64,000 nucleotides of DNA from Tricholoma matsutake (taxonomy: Eukaryota; Basidiomycota; Agaricomycetes; Agaricales; Tricholomataceae): positions 4,030,001-4,094,000 of the forward strand of contig AP026543.1 in the NCBI GenBank assembly GCA_026075535.2, read 5' to 3'. Position numbers and translations under genes: made by a program. The notes under the pieces are model-generated. The model was given only the letters and a program-made list of their open reading frames with translations. It was not told where the DNA came from and did no database searches. Positions 21,901 to 33,921 of the stretch are shown piece by piece (position 1 is the stretch's first letter; every line of letters starts with the position of its first letter).

Positions 21901-23458
21901 CAAGGTTTGGGGAGCCATGGACAGTGAAAGTGTGGTCAGCAGAGGCAGAGTGTAAGTTGAGCGCGTAGAGTTTTTTAGTGGAAAGTTGAGGGCCACGAGC
22001 AATCAGGGCATTGGTGGATTTATCAGTTATCCAACAGGAAGTGGAATCAAAGTGAGCTATAGCATTTGAGTCTTCAGTGAGGGAACCAATAGAAATGAGG
22101 CAAACAGCTGCATTCGGGATGTAAAGGGCATTACATAAGGTGATTGATGCGCTGCGCACCACCTGCAATTTGATATCACTGACACCGATGGCGATGATGG
22201 AAGATCCCCCAATCCCTTTCACTGGACGAGGTTGAGTGGGATGGAGGGAGAGAAAGTCAGAACGGTCGGGTGATATGTGAACTGTGGCACCTGTATCGAC
22301 GATGAAGGGAAAATCTGTGAGAGATAATTGACTACAGTTCAATTGGCTTAGTGGTTCAACGGTGAACGTGCCCTCTGCGGCTGTCGTGTGATATTTGTTC
22401 CAGTCAACGGAAGTGACAGGCTCCTCCTCAACTACCAACCAACCCTCATACTTGACTTCATCAATTGTAGCCGTGGGGAGGGGGTCAGAGGCGAGGCCAG
22501 CGAATTCCGGGGGAGATGGTGATGGCATTTGGGTAGAGTCAATCATGACAGTGAAGGTGCGTCCATTGACGTCCTTCATGGTCACCGGAACCTTAGAGGA
22601 GTCAGTACCCTGCCTCTTCTTCTCAAGCATGAGTTTCCGGGCAGCCTTGGACTCGTCGATGGTCTTCCCCGCCATCCCCCCACCTGGCTTGATACAAAAT
22701 TCGGTGGTGTGGCCGGGTTTCTTACAGATGGAATTTCCGCAGATGGGAGTGTTAGGCAATTTTGCTGGCTTTGTGCGAGCGGTAAGGGCAATGGTTGATC
22801 AGGATTCACCATGCTGGTCATTCTCAATTAGAGATTGTTTGTTTTCCAAGAAACGACGAATATCTTTGGAAGTATAAGGTGTAGATTCAGTCGAGGTGGC
22901 GATGTTGCAGGAAATGATGGAATGCGCATGGGGAAAATGTTCGCTGAGGGAATTAAGAAGTGCGATGCAGCAGAGAAGATCAGCTTTGATGTCCCCCATG
23001 GCGAATGCATGCTCAATCAGGGTACAAATCTTCTCAGCCGACTCCAGGAGCGGAATTTCCTTTGAGCACTGTATGGAAAGGGCTTGCTGAAGTAATTGAA
23101 CCTGATGGACTGGGCCTTCTTTCTGGTGGCAGTCCTTGAGCGTCGTCCAGTTGACGTTGGGGCCCTTTGTCATATCCATGAAAGGGTGTTCAGAAGGGGA
23201 GACGCTAGACGGTAGGAACGCGTATGCCAGAGGCGAATTAGCTTTCCAATTGGAATGGGCATGAGGTTCGGTGAGGGGTGGTGTACTGACATCCCCAGTG
23301 ACATACTCATACAAGCCGTTGAGGGAGAGAGCGATGGTGACATCTTTGCACCATTCTTTGTAGTTGGACTTGAGTTTATCGAGTTTCTCCCCGGAATATT
23401 GTACCGAGAGTTTGATAGCAGAAATGGAAACAGAGGTTGGTTCGGAATCAGCAGCCAT
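18965..23458 (-). pseudogene. copia Gag-Pol with two TGA stops
   Basis: One frame of 1498 codons on the minus strand, broken only by TGA at about 22,799 (after HGES) and 21,446 (after AWLKS). At both, relatives from memory have Arg, so CGA to TGA. Order: Gag; CCHC knuckle CGNSICKKPGHTTEFC (about 22,735-22,690); protease FIVDTGATVHIS (about 22,300); integrase zinc finger (HRRLGHANYQS to CDACILGK) and core (WVDLSG, DNGE); reverse transcriptase with FLYGLLPDNEVQYMQQP and IHIDDYLVIADS (about 19,930); RNase H with SSCEAEYIAA and SCDNTATKTLS (about 19,290-19,150). The order IN before RT is diagnostic of copia. With both stops read through, it would be full length. Confidence 0.93.
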
Positions 23459-23670
23459 GATAAAATAAGGCTTGGGTATAGCAGAAAGGCAGTGTGGAGG
23501 GATGCGTTGTGCAACAAAGGAGATCTATGCGACGGAATACGGGGACACTGGGTCTGTGATCCAGAGCAAAAAGTGATCGATCCGATCAGTCGAAGATGAT
23601 GTCAGAAAAGAAACGTCGAGTGGCTAGGAAGTCTCTACCATCAATTTAACGACGCAAATGGCCCATAACC

Positions 23671-24001
23671 TGTAGAGAATCAATTCCTAGAGTAGATGAG
23701 AATACACTCAGTCGTTGTATAAGTGACTATATTCAATGTGTACTATACCTAGAGTAGATGAGAATACACTATAGGTACAGTAAGTAATCTGTATGGAAAT
23801 ATACGAGGGTTGACGCTCACCTCAGTCGTTGTATAAGTGACTGAGGTGGTTGTCCAACTATCTACTGTATATATATAAGACCAGCCAGACAAAGGGTAAT
23901 TGGAATAAAGGTATCTACAAGACGTTTGTCCAAGCGCATCAAAGGGATGCGCTAATATCACACGCATTGGTCAACGCCTGATCACAGTGTAGATCTCAAC
24001 A
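23671..24001 (-). repeat. 5' LTR of the copia element
   Basis: 331 bp. Compared with the other LTR, ten of eleven differences are CpG transitions. The short gap to the gag ATG (23,459-23,670) would hold the primer-binding site; I could not assign a tRNA. Confidence 0.95.
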
Positions 24002-24006
24002 GTAAG

Positions 24007-25034
24007 CCACATCACCATGACTGCCAGCTCATCATTCACCACCACCACCATTGATGACGACCATGCTGCCACCTCACTCCCTCCCTCCTTTCCTCTCTAC
24101 CACCACCATCTCCACTCTACCCACATCACCTCCACCCACTCCCAGCCCCATTCCATGGCCACAAAGAGCTGCAAACAAGCCAACCAGAAGCAATGCTGGC
24201 CCAAACAATGCAATTGCATCGTTTGGGCCATAGGTATTTTTTTTTTATTTGTTTCTTCTTTTTATCAACTAACTAATTGTTTTCTTTCTTTTTTAGGTTC
24301 TAATCTACAGGTAACGATGGATGACAATGCGGGATGATGCACAGCTGCGCAAACCCCCTCCTCCCCATTTTGACAGGATGTGAGGGTGTCGATGAGGGAC
24401 TTGAGGGAGATGAGGGACACCACGAGACCCCAGAAGGGGGATACCAACCAAGTAAACACCCAGCTATCCCCGTAAATGTGCCACATCATGCTGACCCCCC
24501 CAAACCCCCCAAAAACAGACAAAAACAAGCACCAGGGCCCCACCATGACCACTCGGGGGGTGGATCACAGGTGGAATGACCATGACAACACCTGGAAGGA
24601 GGAGATGACCATGACGACCACAGAATGACACACCACCCACCTCCAGCCTCACGAGCAACTGCTCATGGGGTGGATGGTGGGTGGAATGAGGGGGATGGGA
24701 GACAAGAGGAAAGGGAGACAAGGGGGGAGGGGGGAGGGAGACAACGAGGGAGATGACAATGACACCTGCCTGGGGGGAGGAGGGGAGACAGTGAGGGAGA
24801 CCAACAGGGACGACGCCAATGCCACATGCCAACGCCACACTGCCAGGACTGGCGGGGGGATGACGACACTGACCCACACCGACCCACAACACTAACGACA
24901 ACTGGCACCCCCCACCACTGCTGTGAGCGACTGCTCATGGGGTGAATACAGGGGTGCAAGAGTGTGGGAATGACAGGGAACAGGGAAGGAGGGACAACAA
25001 TGACAACGTGCAGCCTCGCCACCACCGACTGCAA
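24007..25034 (+). repeat. Left arm of the long-TIR element, inner part
   Basis: It continues the arm after the copia insertion and matches the reverse complement of 26,754-27,845. It contains a near-perfect 34-nt palindrome beginning TGGCCCAAACAATGC (24197-24230), an intron-like block (GGTATTTT... CTAACTAATTG ... TTTTTTAG, 24,232-24,296) and hairpins at 24651 and 24921. Open frames here are low-complexity shadows. The two arms diverge at GACTGCAACAGCAC. Confidence 0.85.
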
Positions 25035-26753
25035 CAGCACCCCCAACCACTGCCCCGAGCTGTCACTTGTGGGGTGGGAAGGGGTGCTATGCGAGAGGCG
25101 AGAGTCACAGGTGCATGAGGGGGATTGTGGGGGGAGCGGGTGGCCCTGGGGTTTTTTTTTGTCAAATTAGTAGTCCTCCCACTCATGAGGGAGCTTAGAT
25201 GTATATTACATAAATCATACCCCTCATATGTGTGAGGGGATCAATAAACTATATAATAAATCTATAAAAATTAAGTGACTACTTGAATAGTTTGACTATG
25301 ATAGTAATAAATATGATAGTAATAAATACCCAAATTACCTCATTGACTCCATGTGGATTAATGCAGACTCCATGCCAAATGGGAAAGGATTCTTCATTTG
25401 GGTCACCACTTGGTCGGAGTCTGTGCAAACTTATGTGGACTCCACACAGACTGGTGTGGACTCCATGTGGACTGGTGTGGACTGGTGCGGACTCCGTGTG
25501 GAAGGGGGTGTAATTTTTCATTTTGATCACCAGATGGTTGGACTCCGCACGGAGTCTGCACAGTCTGCTGATGATACTCAACCTGGGAAAACCACCAAAA
25601 CAGCCAATGAGGCAACCAATGATATTTGCAATGAGTCAGAGGAAGGGTGCGAGTTGTTCCGAATGTTCATGGTCCAACCTATGGGAAGATAACTAGTTGG
25701 TACTAGTCATGAAGGTAGTGCTATAGGAACCAAAGGTGTTTGGCGTGGTCCGATCGAATATCGATCGATATTGAGGACGATCGATGAGATCGATGGCAAA
25801 TGATGTTTATCATCGATGGTCAAAGTGTGAATTCCAAGGACCTTTTGATAGGTCAATAGTATATGAAGGCTATAGCCGATGGCTACGAAGTGTCGGGATG
25901 GTTACTAGTGCTAACGATGACAGGGTTGAAAGAGGATCGAGGACGAGGATGATCACAGAGGTTTCTCATCGATCGAGAAAACTTGTAGAAGCTTCAATTG
26001 TTTAGAGGATAGATCTGATTCTTGGAACTTTAATATGAGACGATAGGTGAAGACAATTTCTTTTATTTCCAAGTAGATACTACAGAGTTTTATATGTTTT
26101 AAAAGAAACTTCCTAAAATGGTATAAGAAACATGTGTGGAACATGAGGCAAAAGATATGAGTTAAGGCACGAGGCCAAAAAGGAGACTGGAATCTGAACA
26201 AGAAAGAGATATATCATATGATGAAAGAGTAATAAAGGGTATAGAACTAAAAAGGGACTGTCCTTTGTGTATAAACTGCGCTAAGTCTTGCAATAATCCA
26301 TCCAGCGGGTTTTGTACACAATAGGGACTTGGAACAAGGCTGACCTACTATTAGCAGGTTTGAGCACGAGTTGGAATACTTCCTGGTGCATGGTCTTCCA
26401 CCATTTAGATAATGAAGGCAGCGCCCAATGTCGCTCATAGTCTCTCAATATCGATCGATGATGCTCGACAATGCTCGACAATGTTTGACAATGTTTGATC
26501 ATGTTCACGGTTGTTCGAGGTTGATCGGGGATGTTTGATGGTCGTTTAGAGGGATCTTAGGGGCTTTCGAGGTAGTCCTAAGGTTGTGCGATGTGATTTC
26601 TAAGTACGATCAATGTGGTCAATACGATATTGCGCGCGGTAGACTTGGTCGGGAGTGGTCACGCTGCTTCTGGGACCTCATGGGAGTTACCAATGTGATT
26701 AGAATGTGGTTGTAATGGTGAATCAGCCTTTGAGCCGAGGAGACAACCTATCA
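25035..26753. repeat. Central unique part of the long-TIR element
   Basis: No transposase gene. About 25,190-25,300 is AT-rich. 25,340-25,568 is made of GGACTCC words in both directions, like those at the element ends. From 25,569 (TGATGATACTCAACC) to about 26,680 runs a degenerate gypsy-3-family LTR, with GATCGAT-rich stretches near 25,750 and tandem TGCTCGACAA words near 26,460. Confidence 0.6.
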
Positions 26754-28245
26754 CTGTGCTGTTGCAGTCGGCGGTGGCAGGACTGCATGTCATCATTGTC
26801 GTCCCTCCCATCCACCCCATGAGCAGGGGCTCACGGCGGTGGTGGGTGGTCCTCCTTCCCTGTTCCCTGTCATTCCCACACTCTCGCACCCCTGTATTCA
26901 CCCCATGAGCAGTCGCTCACAGCGGTGGTGGGGGGTGCCAGTTGTCGTTAGCATTGTGGGCTGGTGTGGGTTGGTGTTGTTGTCCCCCCACCATTCCTGG
27001 CAGTGTGGCGTTGGCATTGTCCCTGTCGGTCTCCCTCACTGTCTCCCCTCCTCCCCCCAGGTGGGTGTCATTGTCATCTCCCTCATTGTCTCCTTCCCCC
27101 CTCCCCCCTTGTCTCCCTTTCCTCTTGTCTCCCATCCCCCTCGTCATCATTCCACCCACCATCCACCCCACGAGCAGTTGCTTGTGAGGCTGGAGGTGGG
27201 TGGTGTGTTGTTCTGTGGTTGTTGTGGCAGCATTGTCTCCTCCTTCCAGGTGTTGTTGTGGTCATTCCACCTGTGATCCACCCCCCGAGTGGTTGTGGTG
27301 GGGCCCTGGTGCTTGTTTTCATCTGTTTTTGGGGGGTTTGGGGGGGTCAGCATGACATGGCACATTTATGGGGGTAGCTGGGTGTTTACTTGGTTGGTAT
27401 CCCCCTTCTGGGATCTTGCAGCATCCCTCATCTCCCTCCTGTCCCTCATCAACACCCGCACATCCTGTCAAAATGGGGAGGAGGGGGTTTGTGTGGCCAT
27501 GCATCGTCCCACATTGTCATCCGTTGTTACCTGTAGATTAGAACCTAAAAAACAAAGAAAACAATTAGTTAGTTGATAAAAAGAAGAAATAAAAAACAAA
27601 AATTACCTACAGCCCAAACAACGCAATTGCATCATTTGGGCTTGCATTGCTTCTGGTTGGCTTGTTTGCAGCTCTTTGTGGCCGTGGAATGGGGCTGGGA
27701 GTGGGTGGAGGTGATGTGGATAGAGTGGAGATGGTGGTGGTAGAGAGGAAAGGAGGGAGGGAGGGAGGTGGCAGCGTGGTCATCATCAATGGTGGTGGTG
27801 GTGAATGATGAGCTGGCAGTCACAGTGATGCAGCTTACATGGCTTGTCATCATGTCACATGGCAATGCTATCTAAGGTAATTAATATGCATGATATACAA
27901 TTCCCTCATGGTGTAGTGGTTGCGTGTGCAGCTAACTCTCATGATCAGTAGGTCTGAGGTTCAAGTCCCTGTTGTAACACTCTTTTGTTACTGCTTACAA
28001 ATGATTACAACCATGTTGTCATCTGTTTGGACATCCTAGCTGTCCAAGCTCACTGTAGCTAGGACTAGGATGGAATAAATCCATGGAATCCAAGCAAAAT
28101 GACAAATTCCATGCGGATCTGTGTGGACTCTGAGTGCTTATGTTTCCCAACAAAAATAGCTTGTCATTTGAGCCCACATTCCATGCGGAGTCCCCATAAT
28201 TCCACATGGATCTGTGCAGAACATATGGGGCAGTGTAAAGACCTC
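26754..28245 (-). repeat. Right arm of the long-TIR element
   Basis: The uninterrupted copy of the arm (1,492 bp). It contains hairpins at 26,815, 26,902 and 27,161, an inverted palindrome (27611-27642) with an adjoining intron-like block on the minus strand, the empty copia target (TGTAAGCTGC on the reverse strand, near 27,833), a tRNA-like segment and the terminal TCCRCATGG words. An extra ~50 bp relative to the left arm near 26,805-26,855 looks like a local duplication of a hairpin unit. Confidence 0.85.
27901..27986 (+). repeat. tRNA-like (SINE-type) pol III promoter, right arm
   Basis: The A box TGGTGTAGTGG (27909-27919) and B box GGTTCAAGTCC (27958-27968) are followed by a TTTT run at 27983, the usual pol III stop. 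No full cloverleaf forms. Being in both arms, it predates or is integral to the inverted-repeat structure. Confidence 0.6.
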
Positions 28246-28253
28246 CAAAAACA

Positions 28254-30370
28254 AGAGAAAGGCTTTCCAAAAATAAAGCAAAAGAACTGGATTCAGCCCA
28301 GAAAGCCGTCGCAAAGACCAGGACCAGAGATACTCCTAAAGAAGTTAGGAACCTCAAAGCAGCGAGATGTGCTGTCCCCAAGACTCAAGAAAGCAAAAGA
28401 AAGAACAATGGGAAAAGGGCAAACACAATGAGTGCGACACAACATGATGAATCTTACAGAAGATAAAAGAATTGCTAACCTCCACAGGGGAGGAAAGCAC
28501 TGGCAAAAGGGACTCGAAAATGACACCACAAAACAGGACAAACAACCCTTAACAAGAGGCTACCCCGACCCATGATTATAGGACCCCAGATTATGGTACC
28601 ATCAACACTGAAGTACCTATGCCCAGGGAGACTCCCCCTCGAGTAAAGGTCGAAGAGGTACTGGATGAGGAACTACTGGCAGACACAGGCATGGAGATAC
28701 GAGCAACAGGAGAAACCCATGAACAAGATGCGATGGACATCCTGATCGCATATGTACAAGGAGAACCAGTCATTGGCATATTCAAACCACCAGAAGAACC
28801 ACTCCTGACCAAGGAACACTGAGGACTGACCTATACGTACACATGGAAAACAAACACAATCTCTAGGCTCATGAGAAGCAAAGACTCCCTGCAATATCTA
28901 CTCTCGAAAAGTGCATGGATCAGAGCAAAGACATCCATTTCCCAGTGACTTGCACATGAACAAGATGAGGGAAAAGAGGCCAGCAAGCAGACCCTGGACG
29001 ACCTACTGCCACCAGAATACCAGAAATACAGACAGGTATTTGAAAAAGCTGCATCTGAGCAATTCCCAGAATTGAGACCATGGGATCATATGATTGACCT
29101 GAAGGAAGGCTTTGTACCAAAGGATTGCAAAGTCTACCCACTGACACCGAAAGAACAAGAGAAACTCAGAAAGGATACATCTGACCATCAAAATCACCCA
29201 TGGCATCCCTGTTCTTCTTTGTGTCGAAGAAGGACTCTGACGCTCTATGACCTTGCCAAGACTATTGCTATCTGAATGAAGGAATGATCCGGAACAACTA
29301 CCCCTTGCCACTGATCGGAGACCTCTTGGACAAGCTGAAGGGAGCGAGATTTTTCACAAAGCTTGATATTTGATGGGGATATCATAATGTACAGATAAAG
29401 GAGAGAGACGAGTGGAAGGCAGTGTTCAAGACTAACCGAGGGCTATTTGAGCCAATGGTGATGTTCTTTGGGCTGTGCAACTCACTGGCAACATCCAGGC
29501 CATGATGAACGATCTCTTCCAAGACATGATAGATGAAGGATGGCTTGTCATCTATATGGACCACATCCTGATCTTCTTGAAGGCGGAAGAAGAACACTGA
29601 ATAAGGACTGAAAGGGTCCTTGAATGACTATGACAATGCAACCTCTACCTGAAAATAGAGAAGTGCAAGTTCAATGTGCAAGTTGACTTCTTGGGCATGA
29701 TCATTAGGCCCAACAAACTTGCAATGGACAGCACGAAGCTGGCCGGGATCAAGGACTGGCCCACACCAAGAACGGTGAAGGATGTAAGATCCTTCCTGGC
29801 ATTTGGAAACTTCTATCAAAGATTCATTGGACACTTTGCAGATCTGGCCAGACTGCTAAATGATTTGACAAAGAAGAACCAGAAATTCAAATGGACAAAC
29901 AACTGCAGCAGTCGTTCAATGCGCTCAAAAGGAAATTCAACAAAGCTCCAGTACTGCTGATGCTAGATGCAACAAAGTCATTCGTAGTGGAATCTGACGC
30001 CTTGAAGTTTGCGACAGGCACAGTACTCAGACAACAGGACGCCAATGGAGACTGGCACCCATGCGGTTACATCTCACATTCCTTCAACAAAGCAGAAAGG
30101 AATTACAAGATATATGACAGGGAGCTACTAGGAGTAATCTGAGCGCTGGAGACATGGAGACACTACCTACAGGGGATGCCATTCCCTGTGATGGTGCTGT
30201 CCAATCACAAGAACCTGACGTATTTCCGTCAAGCACAGAAACTAAATTGACGACAGGCTAGATGGAGCATCTACCTGTCACAATTAAACCTGAAGCTACA
30301 ACACATACCAGGATTACAGATGGTACAATCTGATGCCCTATCAAGGAGGGCAGATCACATAGCCAAAGAA
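28254..30370 (+). pseudogene. gypsy-2 RT and RNase H
   Basis: The frame resumes in AKTRERLSKNKAKEL directly after the long-TIR element. Motifs in order: PWDHMIDLKEGFVPKDCKVY (about 29,079), RT palm LDI*WGYHNV (about 29,365; TGA replaces the Arg seen in gypsy-1), a decayed catalytic box IYMDHILIF (about 29,552; the second Asp of YxDD reads His), RNase H VESDALKFATGTVL (about 29,990; the Asp is kept here) and KLN*RQARW (about 30,240). Many stops are TGA at Arg positions shared with gypsy-1. Confidence 0.85.
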
Positions 30371-33299
30371 GACACAGATAATGAGGACAAGACCATCTTC
30401 ATGGACAAACTGTTTGTGAAAACAATCGATGCTGAACTCCAGGGAGCCCTGGTCTCAGCAATAATGAAGGACGACCTCATAAATGATGCTTTATGAGTCC
30501 TCAAGAACAACGGAACCCCCCCAATCAAGTCTGCATTGGAGGACTGGAAATTTGAAGATGGACTGCTCTTTTTCAAAGACAGATGCTATGTTCCACAGGA
30601 TGAGATGCTCCACTGGGCAATCATATGTAAATACCATGACAGCATCATGACAGGGCACCCGGGACAATGGCAGACAATAGAACTGATCCAATGAGACTAC
30701 TGGTGGCCAGGGATGGCCAACTTCATAAAGAAATATGTCGAAGGCTGCACAAAGTGCCAGCAGATGAAGATCAACACACACCTGATGACCCCACCACCGA
30801 CACCATTATCATCTGATGCCAGCGGACCATTTGAGCTGGTAACAATGGATTTCATTACAGACCTGCCCATAATAAATGGATTTGACTCAATCATGGTCAT
30901 GGTAGACCATGGTCTTACAAAGGGGGTAATTTTTATCCCTTGCACAAAGACAATTGATGCACTTGGCACTGCAGACCTTTACCTGTGCCATGTATACACA
31001 AGATTTGGACTCCCCAGAAGAATCATCTCTGACAGAGACCCTCAATTCACGTCCAAACTCTTCCAAGAACTCGGACGGCTACTTGGAATCAAGTTATCCA
31101 TGAGCACTGCCTATCACCCCCAGACCAACGGAGAAACGGAGCAAGTAAATTAAGAGCTAGAAGTTTACCTCCGCATGTTCTGTTGGAACAAACCAGAAGA
31201 TTGGGAGTGTTATCTCCCAACAGCAGAATCTGCACATAACCAGAAGATGCACTCTGCAGTAAAACATTCGCCGTTTTACTTAATGATGGGATATCAACCA
31301 CGCGCTATCCCCACCCCTTACAAAAAGACGAACATGCCAGCTGCTGAACAGAGAATCCAAGAACTTCTCTCTGCGAGAAGGGAAGCTCTTGCCACACATG
31401 AACTGGTCAGACAGACTATGGCTGCCTGAATGAAAGGGCGATATGAACCATTCAAGGTTGGAGAGCAAGTATGGCTCAACTCCAAGAACCTGAAGATTGG
31501 CTACCCAACGAGAAAATTGGGGCCAAAATGAGAAGGGCCCTTTGTGATTGAAGATGCCCTGTCAAGAACGACATACCAACTGAAATTGCCACCAAGATGG
31601 AAAATCCACCTGGTCTTCCATGTGGCTTTACTCACACTATACCATGAGAATGACACTCATGGGCGAAACTTCCTGACTCCACCACCGGACCTCGTGGAAG
31701 GAGAAAATGAATATGAGGTGGAAGTGATTATTGCACACAAAAAGCATGGCAAGACACGCCATTACCTCATGAAATGGGTTGACTACCCGACATCCGATGA
31801 TAGGTCCACCTTGTCATTCAAGCTCAGAAAACACATCTACGATTGTTGTCGAAGCTCTACAAACCCATACGAACCCCTCTGAAGCTCTATGAACCCCTCT
31901 GAAGCTCTACAAACCTCTACAAACCTCTACAAAGTCATGAAAATGCTTCGAAATTCTTTGTGACACCTCGAAATTCTTTGTATGCCTTCGGCCGCCATAG
32001 TACAATTCCCCCAACCCTCGTACAGCTCAGGATATACACTTGGAACATTGTCGATGAGTTCTGAACCAGTTTTGAGCAATATCGCAGCGATATCGGCCTT
32101 CAAACAAGTCCGATATTTCCTCGACCGACTTCGAAAATCATCGAACATCAAAAATCAACATTGGACACTATATCGCTATCCAAATAATCATCACACACAT
32201 GCCAGACATATCCCCTACCATTGTTGAACAATATCGCACCAATATCGGGCCATGAATGAAGTCTGAAGAATCTTCGAAAATCTTCAAAAAATATTGAACC
32301 TCGAAAAACATCATCGGACACAGTATTTCCTGTTTGAACGATCTTCGGACGCATGCTGGACACATGGGACACTATATCAAGTATATCGAACACATTTCAA
32401 CCACATGTGCATGCATACAATCCACTCGAAGCAGTTTCCAATCTTTTATTCAATTTATAACAAGGACAGTCCACTTTTAGCTATTCTTTCTTATTATTTC
32501 TTCATCATGTGTTATATTCACCCCTTCTAGGCTCGCTTTATTGTTCTGATATACTTATATTGTCTTTTGCCTCAAGTTTTCCACATGTTTGCCTCATGTT
32601 CTCTAGCCTTTTTAGGTACTTTCTTTATTTTATATAAAAAGATGTACTAGATACAGAGAAAAACAAGAAAGTTGTCATCTTCCTCCCTGATCACAGTGAT
32701 TTGAGAGTACAGTTTAGTCTTATTCAGTTCGAAGTTTGGTGTTTTACACTAAACTTCCTCAAAATTCCTTGAAATTCCTTGGATTACGCTATTTTTGCTC
32801 TCGCTTCCCTCAATTAGCCTTTTCTTCACTTCTACTACTTGTCTAGTCCCCTGATCTTGCGTCCAAACATATTTGTGCACTCGAAATTCCTCAAAACTTC
32901 TTCAAAAAATATCGCAACATCTCAAAAAGCATCGCAACATCTCAAAAATCATCGCAACATCTCAAAAATCATTGCAACGTCTCAAAAATCATTGCAACAC
33001 CTCAAAAATCATTGCAACACCTCAAAAATCATTGCAACACCTCAAAACACATTCTTTTAGCTTCGAACTGCTTCGACAAGCAGTCCTTTTATGGCTATTT
33101 GACAGTCGATCTAACAGGTGATGTCTAGAGGGCCTCGCATCCTTCTTCTGACTCGTGTTATACCATCCAAAGCCTTTTTGTGGGTTTTGTTTGGGTTTCT
33201 GGGTTGAGCATCATCACTGAAAACACATGGGAACCCGAATTGAACTTGAGAAATGCCCCCAAAATCCTGACAGCATATAAGAAGAGGCACCACCTCTAA
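30371..33299 (+). pseudogene. gypsy-2 integrase and chromodomain, split by a solo LTR
   Basis: The integrase zinc finger (YHDSIMTGHPG ... CTKCQQ, about 30,630-30,762), core TMDFITDLP (about 30,843), SDRDPQF (about 31,029) and TNGETEQVN (about 31,125) are recognisable, with stops at 30,692, 31,150 and 31,427. The chromodomain starts EYEVEVIIAHKK (about 31,711), is cut after DYPTSD by the solo LTR 31798-33216, and resumes ENTWEPELNLRNAPK on the far side, ending at TAA 33,297. Confidence 0.85.
31798..33216 (+). repeat. Solo LTR of the gypsy-3 family
   Basis: It begins TGATAGGTCCACC and ends GTTGAGCATCATCA, interrupting the gypsy-2 chromodomain. Flanking 4-mers CCGA (31794-31797) and CTGA (33217-33220) look like a 4-bp target duplication with one CpG to TpG change. 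An array of about eight 20-bp units (CAACATCTCAAAAATCATCG variants) lies at 32,905-33,050. Only one LTR is present, so the element was lost by LTR recombination. Confidence 0.8.
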
Positions 33300-33542
33300 T
33301 GAAACCCCAAAACCCCCCTTTCCTAACACCCCACAATGACACCCCTGATACCTGCTGGACAACAATTGACCCGAGACCTGTTGAATGTTGACGCTCTTCA
33401 TGTTCGCCCTCACCCCCCCCCCATTGATAAATACAAAAAGAACATGGCAACTGGATGATGAGTCATTGACCAGTCACCAAGAACAAACAGACTGCTGGGG
33501 CAACCCTCTTGGGAATGCCCCCATGGAATCATATTCTGGTTG

Positions 33543-33845
33543 ATGAGAGATGACTGGGTAAGAAGAGTATCCTCAACTTGCCCAAAATGCTGCCTCTATG
33601 CATGGAGAAGCACAAAGATGGATTTAGGCTGGGTAAAGGCACAATTTGAAGAATGGTGCTTCAAGGGAGAGTTGGACAATGATGACTACTTCCCTGAAGA
33701 ATTCTACCTTGACTGTGATGGCCTCACCCCAGGCAGAAGACCACTGGTGGGGATTAACCCATCACTTTGGAGAGACCTTCAGTGGAATACCCACTATGAT
33801 GAAGAAAGCAGATTTGAGCTGGCAAGGCAGCTCTTATTTGGATGA
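33543..33845 (+). CDS. Small ORF of unknown function downstream of gypsy-2 pol
   Basis: About 100 codons, MRDDWVRRVSSTCPKCCLYA to a terminal RQLLFG, rich in Trp, Asp and Glu with one CPKCC cluster. No signal peptide, membrane segment or domain is recognised. It is intact although the neighbouring pol frame is full of stops, and it may be a relic of an accessory gene or a chance frame. Confidence 0.35.
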   Translation: MRDDWVRRVSSTCPKCCLYAWRSTKMDLGWVKAQFEEWCFKGELDNDDYFPEEFYLDCDGLTPGRRPLVGINPSLWRDLQWNTHYDEESRFELARQLLFG

Positions 33846-33921
33846 CACAGAGAACTGCATTGCGAATGACACCCCCACACCTTGATACCCCAGACCGCTG
33901 GGCACAACTAGAACAATAACT

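Larger units (their letters stand above)
18594..24001 (-). mobile_element. Ty1/copia retrotransposon, nearly intact
   Basis: Two 331-bp LTRs (18594-18924 and 23671-24001; TGTAGAG...TCAACA) flank a single minus-strand gag-pol frame. A perfect 5-bp target duplication, GTAAG, lies at 18589-18593 and 24002-24006. The LTRs differ at 11 sites (3.3%), ten of them CG versus TG/CA. It is inserted in the left arm of the long-TIR element, whose empty site is preserved in the right arm near 27,840. It is therefore the most recent layer of the nest. Confidence 0.95.
18203..28245. mobile_element. Long terminal-inverted-repeat element with 8-bp TSD
   Basis: The left end (GAGGTCTTTACACTGCCCC, 18203) is the reverse complement of the right end at 28245. 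The arms stay homologous for about 1.4-1.5 kb: 18203-18593 plus 24007-25034 on the left, and 26754-28245 on the right. Flanks CCAAAACA (18195-18202) and CAAAAACA (28246-28253) match at 7 of 8 positions, and joining them restores the gypsy-2 reading frame. An 8-bp duplication fits hAT-type transposition, though such long arms are unusual. There is no transposase, so the element is non-autonomous. The arms contain a tRNA-like pol III promoter, a palindrome plus intron-like block, and GAGCA hairpins. A copia element interrupts the left arm. Confidence 0.8.

Noticed and set aside
24464..27376. Several open frames of 75-145 codons on both strands in the long-TIR arms
   Set aside because: They come from CAC/GTG and CCC/GGG low-complexity DNA, occur in mirrored sets because the arms are inverted, and show no domain or consistent start context.
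27901..27986. A functional tRNA gene
   Set aside because: A and B boxes and a T-arm are present, but acceptor, D and anticodon stems do not pair; a tRNA-derived promoter is the better reading.
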